64,000 nucleotides of DNA from Thermoanaerobaculum sp. (GTDB taxonomy: Bacteria; Acidobacteriota; Thermoanaerobaculia; Multivoradales; UBA5704), in the NCBI GenBank assembly GCA_021154885.1, contig JAJKHS010000100.1:62001-126000 (forward strand), written 5' to 3'. The position numbers and the translations under genes are program-made. Below are positions 1 through 12,700 of the stretch, piece by piece. The notes beneath the pieces were generated by a model. That model did no database searches. It saw nothing but the letters and a program-made list of their open reading frames with translations, and was not told the DNA's origin. Numbering within the stretch: position 1 is the stretch's first letter; the number at the start of each line of letters is the position of its first letter.

Positions 1-3000
1 GGTGACGAGCACCGCGGCGACGGCGGTGGCGGTGACCAGGCCATGCCGCGGACACCGGCGGAGGAGATCCTGGCTGGACTCTGGCAGCGGCTCCTCGGCC
101 GCGAGCAGGTCGGGCGGGACGAGAGCTTCTTCCATCTCGGCGGCCACTCCCTGCTGGCCACCCAGGTCCTCTCGCGCCTGCGCGACGATCTCGGCGTGGA
201 CCTGCCGCTGCGCGCTTTCTTCGAGGGACCGACCATCGCCGAACTCGCCGCCGCCCTCGAGCGCGCCCGGGGAGCGCAGCAGCGGCCGCTGCCGCCCCTG
301 CGGCGGCTGCCGCGCCACGGCGCGCTGCCCCTCTCCTTCGCCCAGGAACGGGTCTGGTTCGTCGAGCAGCTCGTGCGGGACAACCCGGTCTACAACATCT
401 CGGCCGTCCTTGGCCTTGCGGGAAGGCTCGACGTTCCCGCCCTCGCCGCTGCCTTCAGCGAGATCGTGCGCCGCCACGAGGCGTTGCGCACCACCTTCCA
501 GGAGGTAGCGGGAGAGCCGATGCAGATCGTCGGCCCGGCAGCGCCCGTGCCGGTGCCCCTCGTCGACCTGAGCGGCCTCGCCGAGCCGCGGTGCGGCGCG
601 GAGTCGCTCCGGCTGCAGGTGGCGGAGGCGCGCCGCCCGTTCGAGCTCACCCGCGGTCCGCTGCTGCGGGTGTGCCTCCTGCGCACGGACGCCCGCGAGC
701 ACCTGGTCCTCTTCACGGTGCACCACATCGTCTCCGACGCCTGGTCCATGAACCTTTTTGGCCGCGAGCTCGCGGCGCACTACGCCGCCTTCGAGACCGG
801 CGCGGCGGCGGCGCTCCCCGAGCTGCCGATCCAATACGCCGACTACGCCGCATGGCAGCGCGAATGGCTGACGGGCGAGGTCCTGGAGGGCGAGCTCGCG
901 TTCTGGGGCCAGCGGCTGGCGGGGCTCCCCAACCTGGATCTGCCCACCGACCGGCCCCGCCCGCCGGTCCAGACCTTCCGCGGTGAGCGCTGCTCGCGGG
1001 TGCTACCCGACGGCACGGTGGACGGCCTGCGGGCCCTTGGCGCCGCTCACGGCATTACGCCGTTCATGGCGCTGCTCGCCGCCTTCGAAGCGCTCGTCGG
1101 GCGCTATTCCGGGCAGGAGGACGCCGGGATCGGCTTCCCCATCGCGAACCGGCGCTGGACCGAGGTGGAGCCGCTCATCGGCTTTTTCGTCAACATGCTC
1201 GTCCTGCGCATGGACCTCGCCGGGGATCCCTCCTATCTCGAGCTCCTCAAGCGGGTGCGCGCCACGGCCCTCGACGCCTACATGCACCAGGACGTCCCCT
1301 TCGAGATCCTGGTCGGCCATCTCCAGCCCGAGCGCGACCTGAGTCGCAACCCGCTGGTGCAGGTCGCGTTTCAACTGCTGCACAGCCCCGGCGGCCAGAG
1401 CGAGCTGCCGGGGCTGGCGCTGACGCGTCCGCAGCAGGAAGGCGCGGTGGTGCGCTTCGATCTCGAGCTGGTCGTCTCCGAGGTCGGCGGGCGCCTCCTC
1501 ACCCATCTCGACTATTGCAGCGACCTTTTCGCGGATGCGACGGCGACGCGAATGCTCGGTCACTTCGAGAACCTGGTGGCAGCGATCCTCGCGGATCCCG
1601 GGTGCCGGCTCTCGGATCTGGCCCTGCTGTCCGCCGGCGAGCGGCAACAGCTCCTGCGGGTGTGGAACGATCCGGACGCCGCCTGGCCCGGCGGCGAGAC
1701 CCTGCACGGGCTCTTCGAGGCGCAGGCGGCCACCCGGCCCGGAGCGCCTGCGGTGGCCTTCGAGCTCGACGAGATGTCGTACGGCGAGCTCAACGCCGCG
1801 GCGAACCGCCTGGCTCACCACCTGCGCTCCCTGGGTGTCGGCCCGGAGACGCTGGTCGGCGTGTGCACGGAACGGTCGGTGGGCCTGGTGGTGGGCCTGC
1901 TCGGCGTGCTGAAGGCCGGCGGCGCCTACGTCCCCCTGGATCCGGCCTACCCGCGGGAGCGCCTCACCTACATGATGGACGACGCCGGGATCTCGGTCCT
2001 CCTGGCACAGCGGAGCCTCCTCGTTGAGCTGCCGCGGCTGGCCGCGTCCTTTGTCGACGTCGACGATCCCGGGAGCTGGAGCGGCTCGGCCGAGAACCCG
2101 CGGCCGCTGGCCACCGCCGAGAGCCTGGCCTACGTGATCTACACCTCCGGGTCCACCGGCCAGCCGAAGGGCGTGATGGTCACCCACGGGCACGTGGTCC
2201 GCCTGTTCGCTGCCACCCGGGAGTGGTTCGCATTCGACGCGCGGGACACCTGGACCCTCTTCCACTCGTATGCCTTCGACTTCTCCGTCTGGGAGCTGTG
2301 GGGCGCGCTCCTCCACGGTGGCCGGCTGGTGGTGGTGCCGTACTGGGCCAGCCGCTCTCCCGAGGCCTTCCACAAGCTGGTCTCGGGCGAGGGCGTCACG
2401 GTCCTCAACCAGACCCCTTCGGCGTTCCAGGAGCTGGTGCGCAGTGAGGAGGAGCTCGGGCGGGTCGACCCCGGCGGCACGCTGCGCCTGGTCATCTTCG
2501 GCGGCGAGGCGCTCGGCCTTCCAGCGCTCCGGCCCTGGTTCGAGCGCCACGGCGAGCGCCTGCCGCTCCTGGTGAACATGTACGGCATCACCGAGACCAC
2601 GGTGCACGTCACCTACCGTCCCGTGTCCACGGCCGACCTCCACAATACCGGAAGCCCTGTCGGCAGGCCCATCCCGGACCTCCAGGTCCATCTGGTCGAC
2701 CGCGCGCTGCAACTCGTGCCGGTGGGAGTGCCGGGCGAGATGCTCGTCGGCGGTGCCGGGGTCGCCCGCGGCTATCTGGCGCGGCCCGAGCTCACCGCCG
2801 AGCGCTTCGTCCCCGATCCGTTCGCTGGCGCGCCGGGGGCGCGCCTGTACCGCTCGGGCGACCTGGCGCGCCGCCTGCCGAACGGGGAGCTGGAGTACCT
2901 GGGGCGGATCGACCATCAGGTCAAGATCCGTGGCTTCCGCATCGAGCTCGGGGAGATCGCCACCCTGCTCGCCCGGCATCCGGGCGTGGAAAACGTGCTG

Positions 3001-6000
3001 GTCGACGTGCGCAACGACCCGGCGGCGGGCGCTCAGATCGTCGCCTACGTGGTGCCGGGCCGCGAGCTCGGCCAGGGGCCGGAGCTCGTCCCGGAGCTGC
3101 GAGGCCTGGCACGCCAGCATCTGCCCGACTACATGGTGCCGGCTGCCTTCGTGCTCGTCGACGAGATGCCGCTGACCGCCAACGGCAAGGTGGACCGGCG
3201 GGCGTTGGCAGCGTTGCATGGAACGGGCGTGGAAGAGGCTGTCCACACCGCCCCCCGTACCCCGGTGGAGGCGGTCCTGGCGGGCATCTGGTGCGAGCTC
3301 CTCAACCGCGAGCGGGTCGGCGTCGACGAAAGCTTCTTCGACCTGGGGGGGCATTCGCTGCTCGCCTCACGGGCCATCGCGCGCATCAGCCGGATCTTCC
3401 ACGTCGACGTGCCGCTGCGCACGATCTTCGAATCACCCACCGTCGCCGGCCTCGCGGAGCAGGTGGAGCAGGCCCTGGAGGCCGGCGAGACGCCGCCGCC
3501 GCCGGCCATCGAGCCCGTGCCCCGGGACCGGGACCTGCCCCTCTCCTTCACTCAGCAGAGGATCTGGTTCCTCGATCAACTGATGCCCGGCAGCTTCACC
3601 TACAACATGCCGGTGGTGATCCGCTTCCGCGGGCCTCTGGACGTCGCGACCTTCGGCCGCTGCCTGGACGAGCTGGTGGCCCGCCACGAGACGCTGCGCA
3701 CCACCTTCCGGGTGGCCAACGGACAGCCGGTGCAGGCCATCGCTCCACCGGCGCCCTGTCCCCTGCCGGTGATCGACCTGCGGGCCCTTCCGGCCGCCGC
3801 GCGCGACGCGGAGTCGCGGCGGCTAGTCCGGCAGCAGATCGAGCGCCCCTTCGACCTCAGCCGCGGGCCTCTGCTGCGGGTCGCTCTGGAACGGCTCGCG
3901 GCGGACGAGCACCTCCTGGTGCTGGCGATGCACCACATCGTCAGCGATGGCTGGTCCATGGGCATCTTCGTGCGCGAGGCCATCGCGCTCTATCGTGCGT
4001 TCACGACCGGCGCGCCGTCGCCGCTCCCGCCCCTGCCACTCCAGTTCGCGGACTTCGCCGGCTGGCAGCGGCGCTGGCTCTCCGGCAGTGCCTTGCAGGC
4101 TCAGCTCGCCTATTGGCGACGCCAGCTCGGCGACGACCCACCGCCCCTCGAGCTGCCCACCGACCGCCCGCGCCCGCTGACGCAGACGACCAACGGGCGG
4201 AGCCTCAGCCTCGCCATGTCCCCCGCCCTCACCGCGGCCGTGAAGGACCTCGCCCGGGTCGAGGGGGCGACGCCGTTCATCCTCCTCCTCTCGGCCCTGA
4301 AGGCGCTCCTGGCGCGTTACTCCGGCCAGGACGACCTCACGGTCGGCACGCCGGTGGCCGGACGCACCCGCGTGGAGACCGAGGGGATGATCGGCCTGTT
4401 CATCAATACGCTGGCGCTGCGCACGGGCTTGGAGGGCAACCCGAGCTTCCTGGAGATGGTCAAGCGGGTCCGCGACGTGTCCCTGGCGGCCCAGGCCTAC
4501 CAGGACCTGCCTTTCGAGAAGCTGGTCGAGGAGCTGCGGCCGCGGCGCAGCCTCAACCATTCGCCCTTTTTCCAGGTTCTGTTCAACCTCCAGAACACGC
4601 CCGAGAGCGCGGCGGACCTGCCCGGCCTGGAGTTGGAGTTCATGGACCTCTTATCGCGGAGCTCCAAGTTCGACCTCTCTCTCTCCCTCTCCGAGAGGCA
4701 GGGAGCGTTCGGCGGCTCGCTGGAGTTCAACCGCGACCTCTTCGACGCCGCCACGGCGCGGCGGATGGTCGATCACCTCGAGATCCTGCTGGGCAATGCC
4801 GTGGCCATGCCGGAGCGCCCGCTCAGCGAGTTGGAGATCCTCTCGCCGCCAGAGCGCCGGCAACTGGTCCAGGAGGCGAGCGACAGCGGGCGGCCGGTCC
4901 GCCCGGCGTGCTGCCACGAGCTCTTCGAGGAGCAGGCGCGGTGCCGGCCCGACGCTCCCGCCGTGAGCTTCCAGGGGGAGCGGCTCACCTATGGCGAGCT
5001 CGACGCGAGGGCGAATCGTTTGGCTCACCGTCTGCGCTCCCTCGGCGTCGGCCCGGAGGTCTGCGTCGGGATCTGCGTCGAGCGCTCGCTGGAGATGGTG
5101 GTGGGGCTGCTGGCGGTGCTCAAGGCCGGCGGCGCCTACCTGCCCATGGACCCCTCGTACCCGGCGAACCGGCTGGCCTTCATGGTCGAGGACGCCCGGG
5201 TTCCGGTCCTCCTGACGCAACAGGCCTCGGCTGCGGCTCTCCCCTCCTCGGAGGCGATCGTCGTGGATATCGACGAGGCACGGGAGAGCGCCGCGGCATG
5301 GCCGGCCGACCGGCCCGCCCCGGCCGCCACGCCGCAGAATCTCGCCTACGTCATCTACACCTCGGGCTCCACGGGGCGGCCGAAGGGAGTCCAGATCCCG
5401 CACGCCGCTCTCGTCAACTTCCTGGATTCCATGGCGGGCCGGCCCGGGATCTCCGTGGACGACCGCCTCGCCGCAGTGACCTCGCTCTCCTTCGACATCG
5501 CCGGCCTGGAGATCTTCCTGCCGCTCCTCGCCGGGGCGGAGGTGGTGGTCGCGGATCGTGAGACCACGGCGGACGCCCTGCGGCTGCAACGTTTGCTGCG
5601 CGACCGCGGGATCACGATCATGCAGGCGACTCCCGCCACCTGGCGCATGCTGGTCGAAGCGGGCTGGGAGGGACGGGACGGACTGAAGATCCTCTGCGGT
5701 GGCGAGGCGCTGCCGCGGGCTCTGGCTCACGCCCTGGCCGCCCGGGGGGCCTCGCTGTGGAACCTGTACGGACCCACGGAGACGACGATCTGGTCGGCGG
5801 TCTCATCCGTGGGCGAGGCGGACCGCGCGATCTCCCTCGGCCGGCCGATCGCCAACACGCAGGTCCACCTGCTGGACCGGGACCTCGGCCTGGTGCCGTA
5901 CAACGTCGCGGGCGAGGTCCACATCGGCGGTGACGGGCTGGCTCGGGGCTATCTCGGACGCCCCGAGCTCACGGCCGAGCGCTTCATCCCCGATCCCCAC

Positions 6001-6762
6001 GGCAGCGTCCCGGGCGCGCGCCTCTATAAGACCGGTGACCTCGCCCGCCGGCCGGCCGGCGGCGACCTCGAGTTCCTGGGACGTCTGGATCACCAGGTCA
6101 AGGTGCGCGGCTATCGCATCGAGCTCGGCGAGATCGAGGCGGCCTTGCACCGCCACGGCGCTGTGCGGGAGGCGGTGGTGGTGGCCCATGAGGACGGCGG
6201 CGGCACGCAGCGCCTGGTGGCGTACTGGGTGCCGCGGGAGGGCGAGAGCGCCACGGCCAGCGAGTTGCTGGCCCACGTGCGCCGCAGCCTTCCGGAGCAG
6301 ATGGTGCCCGCGGTCTTGGTCCAACTCCCGACTCTGCCGCTCACCCCGAACGGCAAGGTCGACCGCAAGGCGCTGCCGGATCCGGCTGGTGAGCGGCCCG
6401 ATCTCGCGAGCACCTATATGCCGCCGTCCAGCGAGGCCGAGAGGAAGGTCGCGGGCATCTGGAAGGATGCCCTCCAGGTCGAGCAGATCGGCATCCATGA
6501 CAACTTCTTCGACCTCGGCGGCCATTCGCTGCTCATGGTGCAGGTGCAGGGCCGCCTCGCCGAGGCATTCCGGGTCGAGGTGCCGGTCATCGAGCTGTTC
6601 CGCCACCCCACGGTGGCCTCGCTGGCCGGCTTCATCACCCGCCAGCAGCCGGAGGAGGTGAAGGTCCAGGAGGGAGTCGACCGGGCTGAAACGCGGCGGG
6701 CCGCCATGGCACGCCGGGGCCGCGCCCGGGCCCGGGAAGACGTTCCGGAGACGGAGCCATGA
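1..6762 (+). CDS. NRPS, T-C-A(Thr)-T-C-A(Gly)-T, 5' end outside window
   Basis: The frame is open to base 1, so the first ATG (43) is probably internal and the protein continues upstream. Counting residues from 43: T about 8-75 (LGGHSL), C about 90-535 (HHIVSDAWS), A about 552-1056, T about 1070-1136, C about 1160-1603 (HHIVSDGWS), A about 1620-2110, T about 2130-2196, then a charged tail that may dock to the PKS. Aligning core motifs by eye to GrsA gives pocket codes DFWNIGMVHK (the standard Thr code) and DILQLGLIWK (a standard Gly code). There is no epimerase, methyltransferase or thioesterase. The chain therefore arrives on the first T domain, gains Thr then Gly, and passes to the PKS, whose ATG overlaps this stop as ATGA. 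Substrates are inferred from the codes; domain identities are secure. Confidence 0.95.
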   Translation, partial: GDEHRGDGGGGDQAMPRTPAEEILAGLWQRLLGREQVGRDESFFHLGGHSLLATQVLSRLRDDLGVDLPLRAFFEGPTIAELAAALERARGAQQRPLPPLRRLPRHGALPLSFAQERVWFVEQLVRDNPVYNISAVLGLAGRLDVPALAAAFSEIVRRHEALRTTFQEVAGEPMQIVGPAAPVPVPLVDLSGLAEPRCGAESLRLQVAEARRPFELTRGPLLRVCLLRTDAREHLVLFTVHHIVSDAWSMNLFGRELAAHYAAFETGAAAALPELPIQYADYAAWQREWLTGEVLEGELAFWGQRLAGLPNLDLPTDRPRPPVQTFRGERCSRVLPDGTVDGLRALGAAHGITPFMALLAAFEALVGRYSGQEDAGIGFPIANRRWTEVEPLIGFFVNMLVLRMDLAGDPSYLELLKRVRATALDAYMHQDVPFEILVGHLQPERDLSRNPLVQVAFQLLHSPGGQSELPGLALTRPQQEGAVVRFDLELVVSEVGGRLLTHLDYCSDLFADATATRMLGHFENLVAAILADPGCRLSDLALLSAGERQQLLRVWNDPDAAWPGGETLHGLFEAQAATRPGAPAVAFELDEMSYGELNAAANRLAHHLRSLGVGPETLVGVCTERSVGLVVGLLGVLKAGGAYVPLDPAYPRERLTYMMDDAGISVLLAQRSLLVELPRLAASFVDVDDPGSWSGSAENPRPLATAESLAYVIYTSGSTGQPKGVMVTHGHVVRLFAATREWFAFDARDTWTLFHSYAFDFSVWELWGALLHGGRLVVVPYWASRSPEAFHKLVSGEGVTVLNQTPSAFQELVRSEEELGRVDPGGTLRLVIFGGEALGLPALRPWFERHGERLPLLVNMYGITETTVHVTYRPVSTADLHNTGSPVGRPIPDLQVHLVDRALQLVPVGVPGEMLVGGAGVARGYLARPELTAERFVPDPFAGAPGARLYRSGDLARRLPNGELEYLGRIDHQVKIRGFRIELGEIATLLARHPGVENVLVDVRNDPAAGAQIVAYVVPGRELGQGPELVPELRGLARQHLPDYMVPAAFVLVDEMPLTANGKVDRRALAALHGTGVEEAVHTAPRTPVEAVLAGIWCELLNRERVGVDESFFDLGGHSLLASRAIARISRIFHVDVPLRTIFESPTVAGLAEQVEQALEAGETPPPPAIEPVPRDRDLPLSFTQQRIWFLDQLMPGSFTYNMPVVIRFRGPLDVATFGRCLDELVARHETLRTTFRVANGQPVQAIAPPAPCPLPVIDLRALPAAARDAESRRLVRQQIERPFDLSRGPLLRVALERLAADEHLLVLAMHHIVSDGWSMGIFVREAIALYRAFTTGAPSPLPPLPLQFADFAGWQRRWLSGSALQAQLAYWRRQLGDDPPPLELPTDRPRPLTQTTNGRSLSLAMSPALTAAVKDLARVEGATPFILLLSALKALLARYSGQDDLTVGTPVAGRTRVETEGMIGLFINTLALRTGLEGNPSFLEMVKRVRDVSLAAQAYQDLPFEKLVEELRPRRSLNHSPFFQVLFNLQNTPESAADLPGLELEFMDLLSRSSKFDLSLSLSERQGAFGGSLEFNRDLFDAATARRMVDHLEILLGNAVAMPERPLSELEILSPPERRQLVQEASDSGRPVRPACCHELFEEQARCRPDAPAVSFQGERLTYGELDARANRLAHRLRSLGVGPEVCVGICVERSLEMVVGLLAVLKAGGAYLPMDPSYPANRLAFMVEDARVPVLLTQQASAAALPSSEAIVVDIDEARESAAAWPADRPAPAATPQNLAYVIYTSGSTGRPKGVQIPHAALVNFLDSMAGRPGISVDDRLAAVTSLSFDIAGLEIFLPLLAGAEVVVADRETTADALRLQRLLRDRGITIMQATPATWRMLVEAGWEGRDGLKILCGGEALPRALAHALAARGASLWNLYGPTETTIWSAVSSVGEADRAISLGRPIANTQVHLLDRDLGLVPYNVAGEVHIGGDGLARGYLGRPELTAERFIPDPHGSVPGARLYKTGDLARRPAGGDLEFLGRLDHQVKVRGYRIELGEIEAALHRHGAVREAVVVAHEDGGGTQRLVAYWVPREGESATASELLAHVRRSLPEQMVPAVLVQLPTLPLTPNGKVDRKALPDPAGERPDLASTYMPPSSEAERKVAGIWKDALQVEQIGIHDNFFDLGGHSLLMVQVQGRLAEAFRVEVPVIELFRHPTVASLAGFITRQQPEEVKVQEGVDRAETRRAAMARRGRARAREDVPETEP

Positions 6763-9700
6763 GCCAGGAGAGCGGCAACGAGATTGCGGTCATCGGGCTG
6801 GCGGGCCGCTTCCCCGGGGCCTCCTCGGTTGCGGAGCTGTGGTCCAACCTCTGCGCCGGCGTCGAGTCGATCTCGTTCTTTTCCGCGGAGGAGCTCGTCG
6901 CCGACGGCGTCCCTGCAGACCTGGTGCGCCGTCCGGACTACGTACGGGCGAAGGGGGTCCTGGAGGGGGTCGATCTCTTCGACCACGCCTTCTTCGGCAT
7001 CGGTGCGCGTATCGCCCAGGTCATGGACCCGCAGCAGCGCCTCTTCCTCGAGTGCTCCTGGGAGGCCCTGGAGGCGGCCGGGTACGACCCCGAGGCGTTC
7101 TCCGGAGCCGTCGGCGTGTTTGCCGGCTGCGGGCTCAACAGCTACTTCTTCCACCACGTGGCGCCCAACTTTCAACTCGTCGCCTCGCTGGGCGAGTTGC
7201 AGACGACCCTGGTCAACGACAAGGATTTTCTGGCGACGCAGGTCTCCTACAAGCTGGGGCTGCGCGGCCCGAGTCTCACCGTGCAGACCGCCTGCTCGAC
7301 CAGCCTCGTAGCGATCCACCTCGCCTGCCAGAGCCTGCTCAATGGCGAGTGCGACATGGCCCTGGCCGGCGGCATCTCGGTGAAGTTCCCGCACCGGGCG
7401 GGCTATCTCTATCAGCCCGAGTCCATCCTCTCTCCCGATGGCCACTGCCGCCCCTTCGCCGCCGGGGCGAACGGCACCGTCAACGGCTCCGGCGCAGGGA
7501 TCGTGGTGCTGCGGCGTCTGGCGGATGCTCTCGGCGACGGGGACACGGTGCTCGCGGTGATCAAGGGCTCTGCGATCAACAACGACGGCTCGCACAAGGC
7601 GGGTTTCACGGCGCCGAGCCTGGACGGACAGGCCAAGGTGATCGCCGAGGCGCTGGCCGTCGCCGGCGTCGAGCCGGAGAGCGTCTCCTACGTCGAGGCC
7701 CACGGCACCGGTACGGCGGTGGGCGATCCCATCGAGGTGGCCGCTCTGACCCAGGCCTTCACCGCCACTGCGAAGACCCACCGGAGAGGGTTTTGCGCCC
7801 TCGGCTCCGTCAAGGGCAATCTCGGCCACCTCGACACCGCCGCGGGGGTCGCAGGCCTCATCAAGTCGGTCCTCGCGCTGCATCACGGCAAGCTGCCGCC
7901 GAGCCTCCACTTCGATCGGCCGAACCCGGCCATCGATTTTGCCGCGAGCCCGTTCTTCGTCAACGACCGGCTCGCCGACTGGCCGGCGGACGGTGGTCCG
8001 CGACGGGCGGGCGTGAGCTCCTTCGGCCTTGGCGGCACCAACGCCCATGTGGTCCTCGAGGAGGCGCCTCCGGTCGCGCCGACCACGCCCCCGGTCCGTG
8101 CTCTCCAACTCCTCGTCCTCTCGGCGCGCACCACTTCAGCCCTGGAGCGGACGGCTTCGCGCCTCGCGGAGCACCTGTTGGCGTGCCCGGATCCCGATCT
8201 CGCCGAGCTCCCCGATATCGCTTTCACCTTGCAGAGTGGACGCAGGGTGTTCGAGCACCGCCGCACCCTGGTCTGCCGCGACCGCGAAGAGGCGGCTGCA
8301 GCCCTGGCCGGCGGCGGCGGTCGCACCCTGCGCGAAGCGGTACGCGACCGGCCGGTCGTCTTCCTGTTCCCCGGGCAGGGCGAGCAAAAGGTCGGGATGG
8401 GCGCCGGCCTCTACGAGGCCGAGCCGGTGTTCCGCGGCGAGATCGACCGCGCCTGCAAGCTGCTGGAGCCCCACCTGGGGTTCGATTTGCGCGAGGTGCT
8501 CTATCCCGCTCCGGAGACGGCCGAGGGGATGACGCAGCGGTTGGGCCAGACGGCGGTGGCGCAGCCGGCCCTATTCGTCGTCGAGCACGCCCTGGCCCGC
8601 CTCTGGATGAGCTGGGGGATCGCCCCGCAAGCGATGATCGGGCACAGTCTGGGCGAGTACGTCGCGGCCTGTGTCGGCGGCGTCCTGCCGCTGGCGGACG
8701 CCCTGGCCCTCGTGGCCTTCCGCGGGCAGCTCATGCAGTCCGTCCCGCCCGGCGCCATGCTGGCGGTGCGCCTCACTCCCGAGGCGGTCGCGGCGCAGCT
8801 CGCCTCGCCTCTGGGCGAGCGGCTGGCCCTGGCGGCGGTCAACGGGACCGAGCGCTCTGTGGTCTCCGGGCCGTTCGACGCGGTGGCGGCTCTGGAGGCC
8901 GAGCTGTCGTCCCGCGGGGTCTCGTGCCGCCGGCTGGAGACCTCGCACGCCTTCCACTCCGCCATGATGGACCCGGTCCTCGACGCTTTCGCCAGGCGGC
9001 TCGCGGGAGTGCAGCTCGGTGCGGTGCGGATTCCGTGGCTGTCGAACCTCACCGGCACCTGGATCACGCCGGCCGAGGCGGCGGACCCCGCCTACTGGGT
9101 GGCCCACCTGCGCCGGACCGTCCGCTTCGCCGACGGCCTGCGCGAGCTGCTGCGGGAGGAGCGGATCTTCCTGGAGGCCGGCCCCGGCGGCACCCTGGGC
9201 GGCCTGGTCCGGCAGGCGGCGGGAGAGACGGCGGTGCCGGTCCTCCGCTCGCTGCCGCCGGCGCGCGAGGGTCAGCCGGAGGAGCCCGCCGCGCTCCTGG
9301 AGACCCTGGGCGACCTCTGGCGCCACGGTGCGCGCATCCAGTGGAGCGCTTTCCACCGTGGTGCGCGCCGCCGCCGCGTCCCGCTGCCCACCTATCCCTT
9401 CGAACGCGAGCGGGTGTGGCTGGAGGCCTCGGCCGCCCGCCCGCCGCAGACCCTGGAGCTCGCCGTGCCGAAGACGGACCCCGTGCCCCCCGCTCCCGCT
9501 GCCGTGGCGAGGATCCCCGAGATCCTGGCCGGTCTCCGTACGATCGTCAGCGATCTCGTGGGCGCCCGGCCCGATCAGATCGACGCGTCCGTACCCTTCC
9601 TGGACGTGGGCGTGGACTCCCTGCTCCTCATCCAGGCCAGCCAGGCGATCCACCAGCGGTTCGGGGTCAAGATCTCCCTGGCCGAGCTGCTGGAGAGGCT

Positions 9701-12700
9701 CACCACCTTGCAGGCGGTGGCGGAGCACCTCGACCGCGAGATGCCGCCGCCGCCCGCGCCGCCCGTGGCGGCACCACCGGTAGAGGCGGAGCCACTCCAG
9801 GCCGCGGCGGCGTTGCCGGAGCCGTCCTCCGACCTGCTCGACCGCGTCGTCACCCAGCAGCTCGAGCTCATGGCGCGTCAGCTCGAGTTGCTGCGCGAGT
9901 CTGGACGGGCTTCTGCACCGGCGGTCCGAGCCAGGGTCGCCGCTCCGGTCGCCGCGACCGCCCCGCCGGCTCCCGAAATGCGGCACCCCTTCGCCGCCAA
10001 GCCGATCCTCCACGAGGCCCCCGGAACCTTCACGGAGCGTCAGCGCCGGCACCTGGAGGAGCTGATCTCCCGCCACACCCGGCGGACCGCGGAGTCGAAG
10101 CGCCGGACGCAGGAGCACCGCCCTCATCTGGCCGAGAACCGCGCCTCGGTCGGCTTCCGGCTGCTGTGGAAGGAGATGGTCTATCCCCTGATCGCCGAGC
10201 GCTCGGCGGGCTCCCGGCTGTGGGACGTGGACGGCAACGAGTACGTCGACATCGCCATGGGCTTCGGAGTCCACTTCTTTGGCTACTCGCCGCGCTTCGT
10301 GGTGGAGGCGATGGAGGAGCAGTTGCAGCGCGGGTTGCAGCTCGGCCCGCAGTCGGACCTGGCCGGTGACGTGGCGGCCCTGATCCGCGAGCTGACGGGC
10401 ATGGAGCGGGCGACGTTCGCCAATTCGGGCACGGAGGCCGTGATGACGGCGATGCGGGTGGCCCGCGCCGTCACCGGCCGCAAGCGGATCGCGCTGTTCA
10501 ACGGCTCCTACCACGGCTCCTTCGACGGCACCCAGGTCCGCCGCGTCGTGCGCGGCGGCGAGGCGCAACCCGTGCCGAGCGCGCCGGGCGTGCCGCAGGG
10601 AATGGTGGAGGATCTCCTGATCCTCGACTATGGCCGCCCCGAGGCCTTGGAAGAGATCCGCCGCCACGGGCAGGAGCTGGCTGCGGTCCTGGTCGAGCCG
10701 GTGCAGAGCCGGCGGCCGGACCTGCAGCCGCGGGAGTTCCTCCAGGAGCTGCGGCGCATTACCGCGGAGAGCGGCACGGTCCTGATCTTCGACGACGTGA
10801 TCCAGGGCTTCCGTTCCCACCCGGGCGGCACCCAGGCCGTGTTCGGGGTGCGCGCCGACCTCGCGGTCTATGGCAAGGTGGTGGGCGGCGGCATGCCCAT
10901 CGGCGTCCTCGCCGGCGCTGCGCGAGTCATGGACGCCATCGACGGCGGCTTCTGGAGCTTCGGCGACGACTCCTACCCGCGCGCCGACAAGACCTTCTTC
11001 GCGGGGACGTTCTGCAAGCACCCGCTGGCGATGGCCGCGGCCCTGGCGGTGCTGCGCCACCTGCGGGCGGAGGGTCCGTCCCTCCAGCAGCGTATCAATG
11101 ACCGCACCGCGGCCCTCGCCGCCGAGCTCAACGCTTTCTTTGCCACCGAGAGGTTCCCGGTGGAGGTCGTCCACTTCGGCTCCCTGTACCGTTTCCAGTT
11201 CACCCGCGACCAGGACCTGAGCGACCTGTTCTTCTTCCACCTTCTCGAGCACGGGGTCTACACCTGGGAGGGGCGGACCTGCTTCCTCTCGACGGCGCAC
11301 ACGGAGGAGGATCTACAGATCCTCGTCGCGGCGGTACGGCGCAGCGTTGCCGAGCTTCACGCCGGAGGATTCTTCCTGCCGGACGAGCCTGTCACCGAGC
11401 CCGCTGCAGGGGCCGCTGTCCACCGCCTTCCCCTCACCGCCGCCCAGCGCGGCATCTGGTCTCTCTGCCAGCTCGCCCCGACGGTCTCGGGTGCCTTCAA
11501 CGAGAGCATCGTCTGCCGCTTCGAAGGGCCTCTCGACGTGGCGGCCCTGCAGCGGGCGCTGCAGCGGGTCGTCGACCGCCACGAAGCGCTGCGGGTCACT
11601 TTCGAGCCCGACGGCGAGCGCCAGGTGGTCCATCCCCGTCTGGTCATGGAGATCCCGCAGGTGGACCTGTCGGGCCTCCCGGCGGAGGAGCGGGCGGAAG
11701 CCGAGGCCGGGCTCGCGGCCGGGGGGCAGGGGAGGGAGGTCTTCGACCTCGAGCACGGGCCGTTGCTGCGGGTACGACTCTTCCGCTTCGCGCCCCACCG
11801 CCACCTCCTCGACCTCACGGTGCATCACTTGGTCACCGACGGCTGGTCTCTCGGCCTGCTGCTGAGCGAGATTCGCCAGCTCTACGTCGCCGAGCACCAG
11901 GGCACGGCGGTCGATCTGCCCGCCCCCACGCCGTTCCGTTGGTACGTCGAGCTGCAGGACCAGCGGGCGGGCAGCCCCGACCTCGAGCACGCGGAGGCCT
12001 ATTGGCTCGCCCAGTTCGCCGGAGCGATCCCCCAGCTCGACCTGCCCGCCGACCGGCCGCGGCCGCCGGTCAAGAGCTTCCGCGGGGCCCGGCTGTCGCG
12101 GCAACTCGCCGGTGATCCCCTCCTGCCGTCCCTGCGGACGCTCTGCCGCGATCAGCGCTGCACCCTGTTCATGCTGCTCCTCGCGGCTTTCGAGGCGCTG
12201 CTGCACCATCTCACCGCAGCGGACGACCTGGTGGTGGGCATCACCCTGGCCGAGCAACCCAGTCTCGGCGCTCAGGCGCTCATGGGCTACTGCCTGAACG
12301 TGCTGCCGCTGCGGATGCGCGCCGAGGGGGATCTGCCGTTCCGCGAGCTGCTGGCGCGCACCCGGCACCGCCTCGCCGAGGCGCAGGAGCACCAGGCCTA
12401 CGACATCGCCCGCTTGGTGAAGAGGCTCGACCTGCGCCGGGACCGCAGCCGCAGCCCCGTCTATAGCGTCGCCTTCAACCACGAGCGCGGCGAGGTCTGG
12501 CACGCCCCTGGCGGCCTGCGCGTCGAGCAGGTGTCGAGCCCGAACGTCGCGGCGCAGCTCGACCTCTCGTGGATGACGGTGGAGATGGGCGGGGAGCTCA
12601 CCGTGCACTGCATCTACAGCACCGACCTCTTTGTCGAAGAGCGGATCGGTGGTTGGATCGACACCTACGAACGATTGTTGGCGATCGTCGGCCGGGAGCC

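Noticed and set aside
1003-3354. 783-codon open frame on the minus strand
   Set aside because: It is antisense to the first NRPS, with composition expected from high-GC codon bias (His/Asp/Gly/Gln-rich) and no domain motifs. The same applies to the long antisense frames at 8571-11300, 18950-20527, 28687-33000 and 51694-55503.
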